64,000 bases of DNA, taken from Novosphingobium sp. (GTDB lineage Bacteria; Pseudomonadota; Alphaproteobacteria; Sphingomonadales; Sphingomonadaceae). Shown piece by piece: positions 37,642 through 47,565 of this stretch (within the stretch, counting starts at the first letter, position 1; every line of letters starts with the position of its first letter). The stretch covers positions 288,686 through 352,685 of the forward strand of contig JADJYM010000004.1 in NCBI GenBank assembly GCA_016719755.1, given 5' to 3'. The translations under genes and the position numbers were made by a program. The notes under the pieces are model-generated. The model saw only the letters and a list, made by a program, of their open reading frames with translations, was not told where the DNA came from and made no database searches.

Positions 37642-38202
37642 TCAGGCTCTGCCAGTCTCACTTGCCAGCAGCGCCGGGTCGATCCCTTCGGCTTTCCACG
37701 CCGCGCGCCAGCGTTCCTCGGCCGGGGTCTTGAACAGCACCTCATGATGCCCCCCGGCGGCGAACCAGCCGTGGCGGCGCATTTCCCCATCGAGCTGGCC
37801 CGCGCCCCATCCGGCATAGCCCAGCGCCACCAGCCAGCGGCTTGGACCAGTCCCGGCGGCAATCGCCCGCAGCACTTCGATCGAGGCAGAGAGCGCGCCG
37901 AGCGGCGGAGCGAGGATCGTGCCCGGCCCCTGCCAGTCGGCGCTGTGAAGCACAAAGCCGCGCTGCGGCTCCACCGGCCCCCCGTCCAGCACCGGACAGT
38001 CGGGCGCTACGCCCGGATCGATCCCGACATCGCCCAGCAACTCGTGGAAGCCGAGGCGGGAATTGACCCGCCCGGTGCAGATCCCCAACGCCCCGTGCTG
38101 ATCGTGTACATAGAGCGCGACCACCGCATGATCGAAGCGGGGATCGCCCATGCCCGGCATGGCCAGCAGCAGACGACCGGATAGGTAGGCAGACTCGGTC
38201 AC
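37642..38202 (-). CDS. YqgE/AlgH family protein
   Basis: 186 residues of the YqgE/AlgH family (formerly DUF179): YLSGRLLLAMPGMGDPRFDHAVVALYVHDQHGA is characteristic of the N-terminus (residues 6-38), and VDGGPVEPQRGFVLHS-like LDGGPVEPQRGFVLHS follows at about 75-90. The GTG start gives a family-normal N-terminus. It is a conserved cytosolic protein of unclear biochemical role, usually chromosomal. Its presence inside the catabolic region suggests an insertion of island genes around older chromosomal genes. It lies 31 bases downstream of the acyl-CoA synthetase. Confidence 0.88.
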   Translation of the reverse strand: MTESAYLSGRLLLAMPGMGDPRFDHAVVALYVHDQHGALGICTGRVNSRLGFHELLGDVGIDPGVAPDCPVLDGGPVEPQRGFVLHSADWQGPGTILAPPLGALSASIEVLRAIAAGTGPSRWLVALGYAGWGAGQLDGEMRRHGWFAAGGHHEVLFKTPAEERWRAAWKAEGIDPALLASETGRA

Positions 38203-38233
38203 CGCCCAAGGCTACCCTGTCCGCGCGTCCAGC

Positions 38234-39718
38234 TCAATCGCGCGGCAGCAGGTGTTTCTGCACCTTGCCGCTGGCGGTGCGCGGAATGGCCTGGGTGATG
38301 ATCGCCCGCACCGGCACCTTGAACCTGGCCAGCCGCGCGCGGCAGTGGCCCAGCACCTGTTCCTCGCTGAGGCTTGCCCCCGCGCGCGGGATGACGAAAG
38401 CGCGGCCAACCTCGCCCCAGCGCTCGTCCGGCACGCCGATCACCGCAACCTCGGCCACTTCGGGCAGCTCGGCCAGGACCCGTTCGACCTCGGCAGGATA
38501 GACGTTTTCGCCGCCCGAAATGTACATGTCCTTCTTGCGATCGACGAGGTAGTAGAATCCGTCATCGTCCTGCAACGCGGCATCACCGGTCTTGAACCAG
38601 CCGTCGTGGAAGGCCTTGGCGGTCAGGTCCGGCTGGTTCCAGTAGCCCTGCGTCACGCTTGGCCCCTTGATCCACAGCTCGCCCGTCTCACCGCGCGGGA
38701 CATCGCCGCCCTCGTCATCGACGATCCGCGCCTGGACGGCGAACAGCGGCAGGCCGCAGGACCCCGCCTTCTCGATCAGGCGTTCCACATCGAGCACCGG
38801 CATGGCGAAGTTGGAGCAGGTCTCGCTCATCCCGAAGCCATCGGAAAAACGGATTCCGGCGCGGGCGAAGCGTTCGACCTGCGCCTTGGGGTTGGGTGCA
38901 CCGCCAGTGACGTACATCTTCAGGCCGTGAAACTTCTCGGGCGCGAAGTCCGGGTGCTGCCACAGCGTGGTCGCCATCTGCGGGACCGAGAAATAGTGGG
39001 TGATGCCCAGGTCCGGATCGGCGATCCGGGCGATGGTCCGGGCCGGATCGAACCCCGCGCTGATCCACACCGTGCCCCCCGCCAGGATCGGCACACGCAC
39101 CGCCGCGAACAGTCCGGCGGTGTGGAACATCGGCATGTCGCACAGGAACACGCTTTCATGGCTGACCAGGCTGCCGTTGGCGAAGTTCGCCGGTCCCCAA
39201 TAGGCGTTCTCCTCGCTGATCATCACCCCCTTGGGGCGGCCGCTGGTGCCCGAGGTGTAGAGCAGCGTCGTCGGTTCCTGCCACCCGCGCCGCGCATCGG
39301 CGGGCGCGCTGGTGCCGGGCTGGCCCAGCGCCTCAAGCTCGCTCATCGGCACGCGCCGCGCCGGATGGTCCGGCGGCGTGAATTCCGCATCGTGGAACAT
39401 CAGGCTGGGGGCTGCATCCTCCATCAGCGCGGCGATCTCCGCACTGGCAAGGCGCCAGTTGTACGGCACGAAAATCGCGCCCGCCCGCACGCAGGCCAGC
39501 TGGAGCACGAGCATGTTCGGGTGATTGCGCGCCAGGGTCGCCACCCGCGCGCCCGAGGCCGGGCCGAGCGTTTCGACCAGCCAGGCGGCCAGCCGGTCAA
39601 TCGCCGCGTCAAGCTCTGCCCACGACCAGCGGCGGCCGGTTTCCGCGCAGCCAACCGCCAGCCGCTTGGGATTGGCGGTCGCATGGGTGCGCACGGTGTC
39701 GATCAGGCAAGCGGTCAT
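38234..39718 (-). CDS. Acyl-CoA synthetase (AMP-forming)
   Basis: 494 residues of the ANL superfamily. P-loop LLYTSGTSGRPKGVM near residues 150-165, substrate/AMP motif DGFGMSETC, FKTGDAALQDDDGFYYLVDRKKDM with the hinge Asp/Arg, and the C-terminal lysine in RTASGKVQKHLL. Such enzymes convert a carboxylic acid (aromatic, cinnamic or medium-chain) to its CoA thioester with ATP. It is divergent from an aldehyde dehydrogenase with a type B dyad between them. An aldehyde-to-acid-to-CoA sequence would feed the acyl-CoA dehydrogenase pair at 33381-35692. The acid substrate is not identifiable. Confidence 0.9.
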   Translation of the reverse strand: MTACLIDTVRTHATANPKRLAVGCAETGRRWSWAELDAAIDRLAAWLVETLGPASGARVATLARNHPNMLVLQLACVRAGAIFVPYNWRLASAEIAALMEDAAPSLMFHDAEFTPPDHPARRVPMSELEALGQPGTSAPADARRGWQEPTTLLYTSGTSGRPKGVMISEENAYWGPANFANGSLVSHESVFLCDMPMFHTAGLFAAVRVPILAGGTVWISAGFDPARTIARIADPDLGITHYFSVPQMATTLWQHPDFAPEKFHGLKMYVTGGAPNPKAQVERFARAGIRFSDGFGMSETCSNFAMPVLDVERLIEKAGSCGLPLFAVQARIVDDEGGDVPRGETGELWIKGPSVTQGYWNQPDLTAKAFHDGWFKTGDAALQDDDGFYYLVDRKKDMYISGGENVYPAEVERVLAELPEVAEVAVIGVPDERWGEVGRAFVIPRAGASLSEEQVLGHCRARLARFKVPVRAIITQAIPRTASGKVQKHLLPRD

Positions 39719-39777
39719 GGCGTCCTCGTTTCCCGGTCAGCCCCTGGGGCAATTCAGGCATTTCCTTAGCAGCAATA

Positions 39778-39796
39778 ATGCTATATTCAATAACAA
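39778..39796. promoter_or_regulatory. Type B MarR dyad, divergent acyl-CoA synthetase/ALDH promoter
   Basis: ATGCTATATTCAATAACAA matches the TTGCTnTTCnGAAnAGCAA pattern at 11 of 16 fixed positions with the right spacing. A half site AGCAA is at 39771-39775. The 175-base divergent region is otherwise AT-rich near the site and holds no LacI-type box that I could find. Confidence 0.45.
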
Positions 39797-39893
39797 TACT
39801 ACCGCAATCAGCCGACCGGATTTTTTGTATGCCTTGCTTACTGACGTGGCTAGCATGGCCGCAACAAGAATCACTTCGCGGAGAGCCAGCCCC

Positions 39894-41408
39894 ATGAACG
39901 ACGTGACCTCGATCGACCGGACCCAGCGCCCCTATTCGGCAGCGGCGCAGGCCTTCCTTGCACGCAAGCCCGCGCTGTTCATCAACAACGAATGGGTCGC
40001 ATCCAGCCACGACCAGTTGCTGGAAGTGGAAGACCCTTCCTCGGGCAAAGTGATCGGCCACGTCGTCGATGCCTCGGACCGGGACGTCGACCGCGCCGTC
40101 GCCGCCGCGCGCATCGCCTTTGACGACGGGCGCTGGTCCGGCCTGCCGCCGATGACACGCGAACGCACGATGATCCGCCTCGCCGACCTGATCGAGGCCA
40201 ATGCCGACGAATTCGCCGAACTGGAAGCAATCGACAACGGCAAGCCCAAGGGCATGGCCGGCGCGGTGGACGTGCCGGGCGCGGTCAGCCACATCCGTTT
40301 CATGGCCGGCTGGGCCAGCAAGATCAGCGGCGAGGTGATCCCGCCCTATACCATGCCTGCCGGGCAGGTGTTCGGCTATACTGTCAGGGAACCGGTCGGC
40401 GTCTGCGCGCAGATCGTGCCGTGGAACTTCCCGTTGCTGATGGCCTGCCTCAAGATCGCCCCGGCGCTGGCGGCGGGCTGCACGGTGGTGCTCAAGCCCG
40501 CCGAGCAGACCAGCCTTACCGCGCTTCGCCTCGCTGATCTGATTGCCGAAGCAGGGTTCCCGGCAGGCGTGGTCAACGTCATCACCGGCAACGGGCACAC
40601 CGCGGGCGACCGCATGGTCAAGCATCCGGACGTCGACAAGATCGCCTTCACCGGATCGACCGAGATCGGCAAGCTGATCAACCGCAATGCTACCGACACG
40701 CTCAAGCACGTAACGCTGGAACTGGGCGGCAAGAGCCCGGTGGTGATCCTGCCCGATGTCGATGTGGCCCAGGCCGCTCCGGGCGCGGCGGGCGCGATCT
40801 TCTTCAATTCCGGGCAGGTCTGCGTCGCGGGATCGCGGCTCTATGCCCACCGCTCGATCTTTGATCAGGTGATCGAGGGCGTGGCCGCCACCGCGCCGTT
40901 CTGGGCGCCGCGCGCCTCGCTCGATCCCGATGCGCACATGGGGCCGCTGGTGTCGAAGGAGCAGTTCGACCGGGTGATGGGCTATATCGAGGCCGGCAAG
41001 CGCGACGGCGCCAGCGTGGCGGTGGGCGGCGATGCGGCTCCGGCGGCAGGCGGCTACTACGTCAACCCGACCGTGCTGGTCGACGTCAACCCGCAGATGA
41101 GCGTGGTGCGCGAGGAAATCTTCGGCCCCGTAGTGGTGGCCCAGCGCTTCGACGATCTGGACGAGGTCGCGCGCGAGGCGAACAACACCTGCTATGGCCT
41201 TGGGGCTGGCGTGTGGACCCGGGACGTCGCGGCGATGCACCGGCTGGCCGGCAAGATCAAGGCGGGCACCGTATGGGGCAATTGCCACGCGGTGATCGAC
41301 ACCGCGCTACCCTTCGGCGGCTACAAGGAATCCGGCGTGGGCCGCGAACAGGGCCGGCAGGGGATCGAGGCCTATCTCGAAACCAAGACCGTCATCATCC
41401 AGATGTGA
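39894..41408 (+). CDS. Aldehyde dehydrogenase, phenylacetaldehyde/betaine-type
   Basis: 504 residues. The ALDH core is complete: PWNFPLLMACLKIAPALAAG, VTLELGGKSPVVILPDVD with the catalytic Glu, the nucleophile in FFNSGQVCVAGSR, and LPFGGYKESGVGREQG. Length and sequence fit the class of phenylacetaldehyde, betaine and retinal-type dehydrogenases and differ from the ALDH at 16758. ATG at 39894 has GGAGAG nine bases upstream. It heads a rightward set with amidohydrolase, alpha/beta hydrolase and TauD genes (gap 49 bases to the next gene). Confidence 0.9.
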   Translation: MNDVTSIDRTQRPYSAAAQAFLARKPALFINNEWVASSHDQLLEVEDPSSGKVIGHVVDASDRDVDRAVAAARIAFDDGRWSGLPPMTRERTMIRLADLIEANADEFAELEAIDNGKPKGMAGAVDVPGAVSHIRFMAGWASKISGEVIPPYTMPAGQVFGYTVREPVGVCAQIVPWNFPLLMACLKIAPALAAGCTVVLKPAEQTSLTALRLADLIAEAGFPAGVVNVITGNGHTAGDRMVKHPDVDKIAFTGSTEIGKLINRNATDTLKHVTLELGGKSPVVILPDVDVAQAAPGAAGAIFFNSGQVCVAGSRLYAHRSIFDQVIEGVAATAPFWAPRASLDPDAHMGPLVSKEQFDRVMGYIEAGKRDGASVAVGGDAAPAAGGYYVNPTVLVDVNPQMSVVREEIFGPVVVAQRFDDLDEVAREANNTCYGLGAGVWTRDVAAMHRLAGKIKAGTVWGNCHAVIDTALPFGGYKESGVGREQGRQGIEAYLETKTVIIQM

Positions 41409-41457
41409 TCGCTTGCCCTTCACCCGCTCGATCGGGGAAGGATGAAAGGAAACTCCA

Positions 41458-42330
41458 GTGCCGATCGACCTTGCCAAGATCAAAGCCATCGATGTCCACG
41501 TCCACGCCGAGGTTTCGTGCCACGATCCCGAAGACCCGGTGATGGGCCGGTTCTTCGATGCGGCCAGTGCCTATTTCAAGGCCCCGCGCGAACGGCCCAA
41601 GATGCCGGAGATCGCCGCGATCTACCGCGAGCAGCAGATCGCCTTCTGCCTGTTCACCGTCGATTGCGAGGCGGGCCTTGGCGCCAAGCGCGTATCGAAC
41701 TACGAAGTTGCCGAATTCGCCGCTAAGCACGACGACATCTGCATCCCCTTCGCCTCGATCGATCCGCACAAGGGCAAGCTGGGCGCCCGCGAGGCGCGCG
41801 ATCTGGTGGAGAATTACGGGGTGCGCGGTTTCAAGTTCCACCACATCATGCAGAATATCGAGCCCGCCGCGCAGGTCGGCTACCCGATCTACGAGGTGAT
41901 CAACGAATACAAACTGCCCGCGATCTTCCACACCGGCCATTCCGGCATGGGCACGGGGATGCGCGGCGGCGGCGGGGTGCGGCTGAAGTATGGCCAGCCG
42001 ATGCTGGTCGACGATGTCGCGGTCGACTTTCCCGACATGAAGATCATCCTGGCCCATCCCAGCTGGCCGTGGGTCGATGAAAGCCTGTCGATGGCGCTGC
42101 ACAAGGACAACGTGTTCATTGACCTGTCGGGCTGGAGCCCCAAGTACTTCCAGCCGCAAATCATCCAGTATGCCAACACCCAGTTACGCAAGAAGATGCT
42201 GTTCGGCAGCGATTTCCCGCTGATCCACCCGCAGAAGTGGATCGAGGCGGCGCTGCAGGTCGGCTTCAAGGAAGATGTCCTGCCCTGCATCATGAAGGAC
42301 AACGCCGCGCGCGTGCTGGGACTGGCCTGA
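41458..42330 (+). CDS. Amidohydrolase-2 family metal-dependent hydrolase/decarboxylase
   Basis: 290 residues of the amidohydrolase-related (COG2159) family. Metal ligands are visible in order: DVHVH (His14, His16), IFHTGHSG, LAHPSWPW and the Asp in FGSDFPLIHP. Family members include gamma-resorcylate and aminocarboxymuconate-semialdehyde decarboxylases, oxalomesaconate hydratase, and the CouO-type enzyme that releases a phenolic acid from a beta-ketoacyl-CoA in Rhodococcus hydroxycinnamate catabolism. The nearby acyl-CoA synthetase makes a CouO-like C-C hydrolase attractive, but that is inference. GTG start with GGAAACTCCA upstream. Confidence 0.85.
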   Translation: MPIDLAKIKAIDVHVHAEVSCHDPEDPVMGRFFDAASAYFKAPRERPKMPEIAAIYREQQIAFCLFTVDCEAGLGAKRVSNYEVAEFAAKHDDICIPFASIDPHKGKLGAREARDLVENYGVRGFKFHHIMQNIEPAAQVGYPIYEVINEYKLPAIFHTGHSGMGTGMRGGGGVRLKYGQPMLVDDVAVDFPDMKIILAHPSWPWVDESLSMALHKDNVFIDLSGWSPKYFQPQIIQYANTQLRKKMLFGSDFPLIHPQKWIEAALQVGFKEDVLPCIMKDNAARVLGLA

Positions 42331-42343
42331 GGGGCCGCGCGGC

Positions 42344-43087
42344 ATGGCCGGGTTTGTCCTGATCCACGGTTCCTGGCACGGCGGCTGGTGCTTTGATGTG
42401 GTCGCGGCGCGGCTGCGTGCGGCAGGCCATGTGGTCCGTGCGCCGACACTCCCAGGGATGGGCGGAAGCGAGGCAGAGCTGCGCGCCGTTACGCTGCAGG
42501 GATGGGCGGACTATGCTGCGCAGCAAAGCGCTGAACTGAAAGCGGAACTTTGCGGTGCGCCGGTCGTTCTCGCAGGCCATTCGCGCGGCGGACTGGTGGT
42601 GAGCCAGGCGGCCGAAGCGGACCCGGCGGCGATGGATGCGCTGGTCTATATCTGCGCGATGATGCTGCCCGATGGCATGAGCCGGGCAGATTTCAAGGCG
42701 CTGGAGGAACCGACCCCGGATTTCGACGGCCTGATCTCGCCCGTCCACGGCGGCGCGGGCACCGTGGTCGATCCGGCGCGGGCCGGGCCGGTCTTCGCCC
42801 AGCTTTCGCCGCCCGATCTGGTCGCCGCCGCCCTGCCCCGGCTGATGGCGGAACCGCACGGCCCGCGTTCAACCCCCTTGCATCTGACCGCAGAGCGCTG
42901 GGGCAGCCTGCCGCGTACCTATGTCGAAACGCTGCACGACCGCACCATTCCGATTGCCAGCCAGCGCTTGATGCAGGCGATGTCGCCGGGCGCGCGGGTG
43001 GTGACGCTGGATGCCGATCACTCGCCCTACCTCAGCGCGCCGGACGAACTCACCGCCGCGCTGCTGGCGGCCATTCCGGAGGGGTAA
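42344..43087 (+). CDS. Alpha/beta hydrolase, MhpC/esterase-like
   Basis: 247 residues, cytosolic. FVLIHGSWHGGWCFD at residues 4-18 holds the oxyanion region, GHSRGGLVVS near 79-88 the nucleophile Ser, VETLHDRTIPIASQ the acid, and TLDADHSPYLSAP the catalytic His. This pattern (HGSWHGGW, D-H near the end) is shared with plant-type hydroxynitrile lyase and salicylate esterase relatives and many bacterial catabolic hydrolases. It lies 13 bases after the amidohydrolase and 3 bases before the TauD gene, so it belongs to the same operon. The substrate is unknown. Confidence 0.83.
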   Translation: MAGFVLIHGSWHGGWCFDVVAARLRAAGHVVRAPTLPGMGGSEAELRAVTLQGWADYAAQQSAELKAELCGAPVVLAGHSRGGLVVSQAAEADPAAMDALVYICAMMLPDGMSRADFKALEEPTPDFDGLISPVHGGAGTVVDPARAGPVFAQLSPPDLVAAALPRLMAEPHGPRSTPLHLTAERWGSLPRTYVETLHDRTIPIASQRLMQAMSPGARVVTLDADHSPYLSAPDELTAALLAAIPEG

Positions 43088-43090
43088 ACG

Positions 43091-43987
43091 ATGCGCGAAG
43101 TCCGGCTCAGTCCATCCGGCGGGTTCGACAATGCCGCGCTTCCCGCGTCCCATATCGAGGTCCGCCCGGTGGCCGCGGCGATGGGCGCAGAGGTGATGGG
43201 CGATCTGCGCGACCTGTCGGGCGATGCCTTTGCCGAACTGCGGCAAGCGCTGTGGCGCCACAAGATGCTGTTTGCGCGGGGCCAGCACTGGACCCACGCC
43301 GAGCATGAAGCCTTCGCGCTGCGCTGGGGGCCGTTCGCGCCCGATGCCTATACCCACGGCGTTGCCGGCCACCCCGGAGTGCAGCCGCTGATCAAGGAAG
43401 CGGACCACCGCAGCAAGGGCCTGTTCGGATCGGGCTGGCACACCGATTCACCCTTCCTGCCCGAACCGCCGGGAATGACGATCCTGCGCAGCGTAGAGGT
43501 TCCGCCCTATGGCGGCGATACGGTCTGGGCCAATTGCGCGCTGGCTTACCGCACGCTCAGCCCGGCGATGCAGACGATGCTGCGCCCGCTGAAGGTGCGG
43601 ATGAGCGCGGTGAACAACGCCCACACCCAGAAGCTGGCCGATGGCAAGGAACTGAACTTTGCCAGCGACGAGGCCCGCGAGGCGGCCTTTGCGGGCAACG
43701 CCCACCCGCTGGTGCGCACCCACCCGATGACCGGTGAACTCGCGCTGTTCGTGGACGAGGTCTATGCCGTGGGGATCGAGGGGATGACCCAGGCGGAGAG
43801 CCTGCCGCTGCTCGACTTCCTCTGCCGTCACATCACCCAGCACCACTATACCGTGCGGCTGAAGTGGGAGCCGGGCATGGTCGCGATGTGGGACAACCGC
43901 GGCGCGCTGCACCTTGCCGCCAACGACTATGACGGCTTCCGGCGCGAGATGTACCGCACGACGATGGCGGGCGAGCGACCGGAATAG
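43091..43987 (+). CDS. TauD/TfdA family Fe(II)/2-oxoglutarate dioxygenase
   Basis: 298 residues. The facial triad is HTD (His117, Asp119 in SGWHTDSPFLP) and the distal His274 in WDNRGALHLAAND, with a 2-oxoglutarate-binding Arg near 285-289 (REMYRTTMAGERP). TfdA/TauD enzymes hydroxylate next to a heteroatom and so break C-O or C-S bonds, for example aryl ethers or sulfonates. The protein ends at a family-normal position; its stop codon abuts the anomalous homopolymer block, so the last codon or two could be affected. It is last of the ALDH-amidohydrolase-hydrolase-TauD set. Ether cleavage of an aromatic is a plausible role. Confidence 0.88.
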   Translation: MREVRLSPSGGFDNAALPASHIEVRPVAAAMGAEVMGDLRDLSGDAFAELRQALWRHKMLFARGQHWTHAEHEAFALRWGPFAPDAYTHGVAGHPGVQPLIKEADHRSKGLFGSGWHTDSPFLPEPPGMTILRSVEVPPYGGDTVWANCALAYRTLSPAMQTMLRPLKVRMSAVNNAHTQKLADGKELNFASDEAREAAFAGNAHPLVRTHPMTGELALFVDEVYAVGIEGMTQAESLPLLDFLCRHITQHHYTVRLKWEPGMVAMWDNRGALHLAANDYDGFRREMYRTTMAGERPE

Positions 43988-44713
43988 CAAAAAAAAAAAA
44001 AAGAAAGAAGGAAAAAAAGGAAAAAAAAAAAAAGAAAAAGAAAGAAGGAAAAAAGGAACCATTCTCCCAAAACAAAAAAATTTCACAAAAAAAAAAAAAA
44101 AAAAGCAAGAAAGCACCCCAACATCTGCAGCCGCACCACCCCCCCCCTCCACGGGCCCAAACACAAAAAAACAAAAAACCCAGAGCCCGGGGCGTTTCAA
44201 TTTTTTTCCCCTTCTGTGGGTAAAAAAAATTTTTTTTTGTTGTGGTGTGGGGGCCGGCCGCCCCCTCCCGGGTCGGGCGGGCTTGAGGGGCGCGGGGAGG
44301 CCCCCCCACCCCCCCGGGCCGCGATTATTGGGGGGCCGGGGGGGGGCGGCCGCAAAAAAAAAGGGGGGGAAAAATTTTTTTTGTGCGGGCCGGGGCGTGT
44401 TTTTTTTGACCCCTGAGGATTGACAAAGGAGGGAAAAAATTTGGTGGGGGGGGGGAAACAACCCCGCAAGCCAACCCCGCGCGCGCGCGCAAGGGCCGCA
44501 ACCCGCGCCCACCCCCCTCCCCGGCCCTGGTGCCCCCCCCCCGGGGCGGGGCGGGGGGGGGGGGGGGGCCGCCGCCCCCCCCCCGGCCCCAGGGCCCCCC
44601 CCCCAAAAGGGGCCGGGCCACCTTTTGCCCGCCTCCCGGGTCCCGCGACGTCTTGCCCCCGGGGCTCTTTCCGGACCTGATGGCCAAAACATTATAATAA
44701 AAAAAACTTGGGA
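43988..44713. other. Homopolymer-rich low-quality block, probable assembly artefact
   Basis: About 726 bases unlike anything else here. It begins with A-rich sequence (runs of A broken by single G, to about 44205), passes through mixed T and G runs, and becomes almost pure G and C runs (about 44490-44640) before another A-rich end. It starts right after the TauD stop and ends right before the stop of the VOC gene, so both flanking genes are intact. No reading frame in it resembles a protein, and none is annotated. A read-quality collapse at a hairpin between the convergent genes is the most likely cause. Confidence 0.85.
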
Positions 44714-45115
44714 TCAATCCCCGAAGAAGTTGAGTTCCAGCAGCACGTTGTCGGGATCGGCAACGAACACTTGCCGAAGGCCGATGCTGACGACGAAGTT
44801 GGCCTGATAGGGCAGGCCCAGCGCCTCGATCCGCGCGATCAGTTCGTCATGGCCGCTGCATGACAGGGCAACGTGATGGACCGCGCCGGTCAGCGCGCCG
44901 GGTTCGACCGTGCGGTCGAAGGTGCGCGGGCAGTCCTCGGTATTGATGTGGACGATCGCGCGGCCCGCGTGGTCGTACATCCACTGGGCGTTCTGCGGGG
45001 TCAGCGGCGGCGGGCCATCGCGGCGCTCCAGCCCGAGCAGGCCGGTGTAGAACGCGCAGCTCCTTTCAAGATCACTGGTGATGACGTTGACGTGATCGAG
45101 CGCGTTGACCTGCAT
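44714..45115 (-). CDS. VOC (glyoxalase/dioxygenase) superfamily protein
   Basis: 133 residues with two beta-alpha-beta-beta-beta modules of the vicinal-oxygen-chelate fold. Metal-ligand positions are visible: the N-terminal His in ALDHVNVITSD, the second-module His in GAVHHVALSC, and Glu in VLLELNFFGD at the C-terminus. Such single-domain proteins act as lyases, isomerases, epimerases or extradiol-type dioxygenases on catabolic intermediates. ATG at 45115 has GGAGAGG upstream. It is 13 bases downstream of purU, in the same direction. The stop codon directly borders the anomalous block. Confidence 0.83.
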   Translation of the reverse strand: MQVNALDHVNVITSDLERSCAFYTGLLGLERRDGPPPLTPQNAQWMYDHAGRAIVHINTEDCPRTFDRTVEPGALTGAVHHVALSCSGHDELIARIEALGLPYQANFVVSIGLRQVFVADPDNVLLELNFFGD

Positions 45116-45128
45116 CGGGCCTCTCCTG

Positions 45129-45983
45129 TCAGCTCCTGAACACCACGGTCTTGTCATGGTTCAGCAGCACGCGGTCGGCAAGGTGCAACCGCACGGCTTC
45201 GGCCAGGACGCGGCGTTCGATGTCGCGGCCCTTGCGGACCATGTCCTCGGGGCTGTCGGCATGGGTTACCGATTCGACATCCTGATGGATGATCGGGCCT
45301 TCATCGAGGTCCGCCGTGACGTAGTGCGCGGTCGCGCCAATCATCTTCACGCCCCGCGCATGGGCCTGGTGATAGGGCTTGGCCCCCTTGAAGCCGGGCA
45401 GGAACGAATGGTGGATGTTGATGCAGCGGCCCGAAAGGAAGGAAGCCAGGTCGTCCGAAAGGATCTGCATATAGCGCGCCAGCACCACCAGTTCGGCCCC
45501 GCTTTCGGTCACCACCTGCTTGATCTGCGCTTCCTGCCGGGACTTGGTATCCTTTGTGATCGGGAAATGATGATAGGGAATCCCGTCGAGCAGCGAGATA
45601 GACAGCGCCTCCTTGGGATGGTTGCCGATGATCCCGACCACTTCCATGTTCAGCTCGCCGATGCGGTGGCGATAGAGCAGGTCGCCCAGGCAATGGTCGA
45701 ACTTGGAAACCAGCAGCAGCACCTTGCGTGGCGATTCCCGGCCGCGCAGACGCCAGGTCATCCGGTATTGCTCCGCGATCGGCACGAATCCGGCCTGGAA
45801 CGCCGCCGGGTCGGTCGCACCGGGATCAAACTCCACGCGCATGAAAAACAGCCCGCCGGCTTCGTCGTTGAACTGCTGGGCTTCGAGGATATTTCCTCCG
45901 TTCTCATACAGATAGCCGGTCACCCGGGCGGTGATTCCCGGCTGGTCGGTGCACGAAAGCGTGAGGATCTGGGCCTCGGACAT
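45129..45983 (-). CDS. purU: Formyltetrahydrofolate deformylase
   Basis: 284 residues. An N-terminal ACT domain (residues about 5-85: [19 protein letters not shown]) precedes a formyltransferase-type catalytic domain with the Asn-His-Asp set in [20 protein letters not shown] and [15 protein letters not shown]. PurU hydrolyses 10-formyl-THF to THF and formate. Beside an O-demethylase that loads methyl groups on THF, it would recycle the carrier and release C1 as formate. It is divergent from the demethylase across 127 bases that contain both MarR-type motifs. Confidence 0.93.
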   Translation of the reverse strand: MSEAQILTLSCTDQPGITARVTGYLYENGGNILEAQQFNDEAGGLFFMRVEFDPGATDPAAFQAGFVPIAEQYRMTWRLRGRESPRKVLLLVSKFDHCLGDLLYRHRIGELNMEVVGIIGNHPKEALSISLLDGIPYHHFPITKDTKSRQEAQIKQVVTESGAELVVLARYMQILSDDLASFLSGRCINIHHSFLPGFKGAKPYHQAHARGVKMIGATAHYVTADLDEGPIIHQDVESVTHADSPEDMVRKGRDIERRVLAEAVRLHLADRVLLNHDKTVVFRS

Positions 45984-46042
45984 CAGACAGTCTCCCTTGC
46001 GTCACGGCATTTGGCGGCTTGCGGCCCTTTGCCGCTTTTCGT

Positions 46043-47511
<1,469 letters not shown>

Positions 47512-47521
47512 GCGAAGGACC

Positions 47522-47545
47522 GGCGCCGGGCAGCCGCCCGGCGCC
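47522..47545. other. Strong intergenic hairpin between O-demethylase and metF
   Basis: GGCGCCGGGC and GCCCGGCGCC form a perfect 10-base stem with a 4-base loop (AGCC) in the 54-base gap. There is no T-run, so it is not a classical terminator. It may stabilise the upstream mRNA or lower read-through into metF. Confidence 0.6.
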
Positions 47546-47565
47546 GCCTCCCCGGGAGCACCGCT

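Noticed and set aside
43988-44713. Open frames on both strands within the homopolymer block (Lys-, Phe-, Gly- or Pro-rich)
   Set aside because: Their composition follows the homopolymer runs, and the block itself is probably an artefact.
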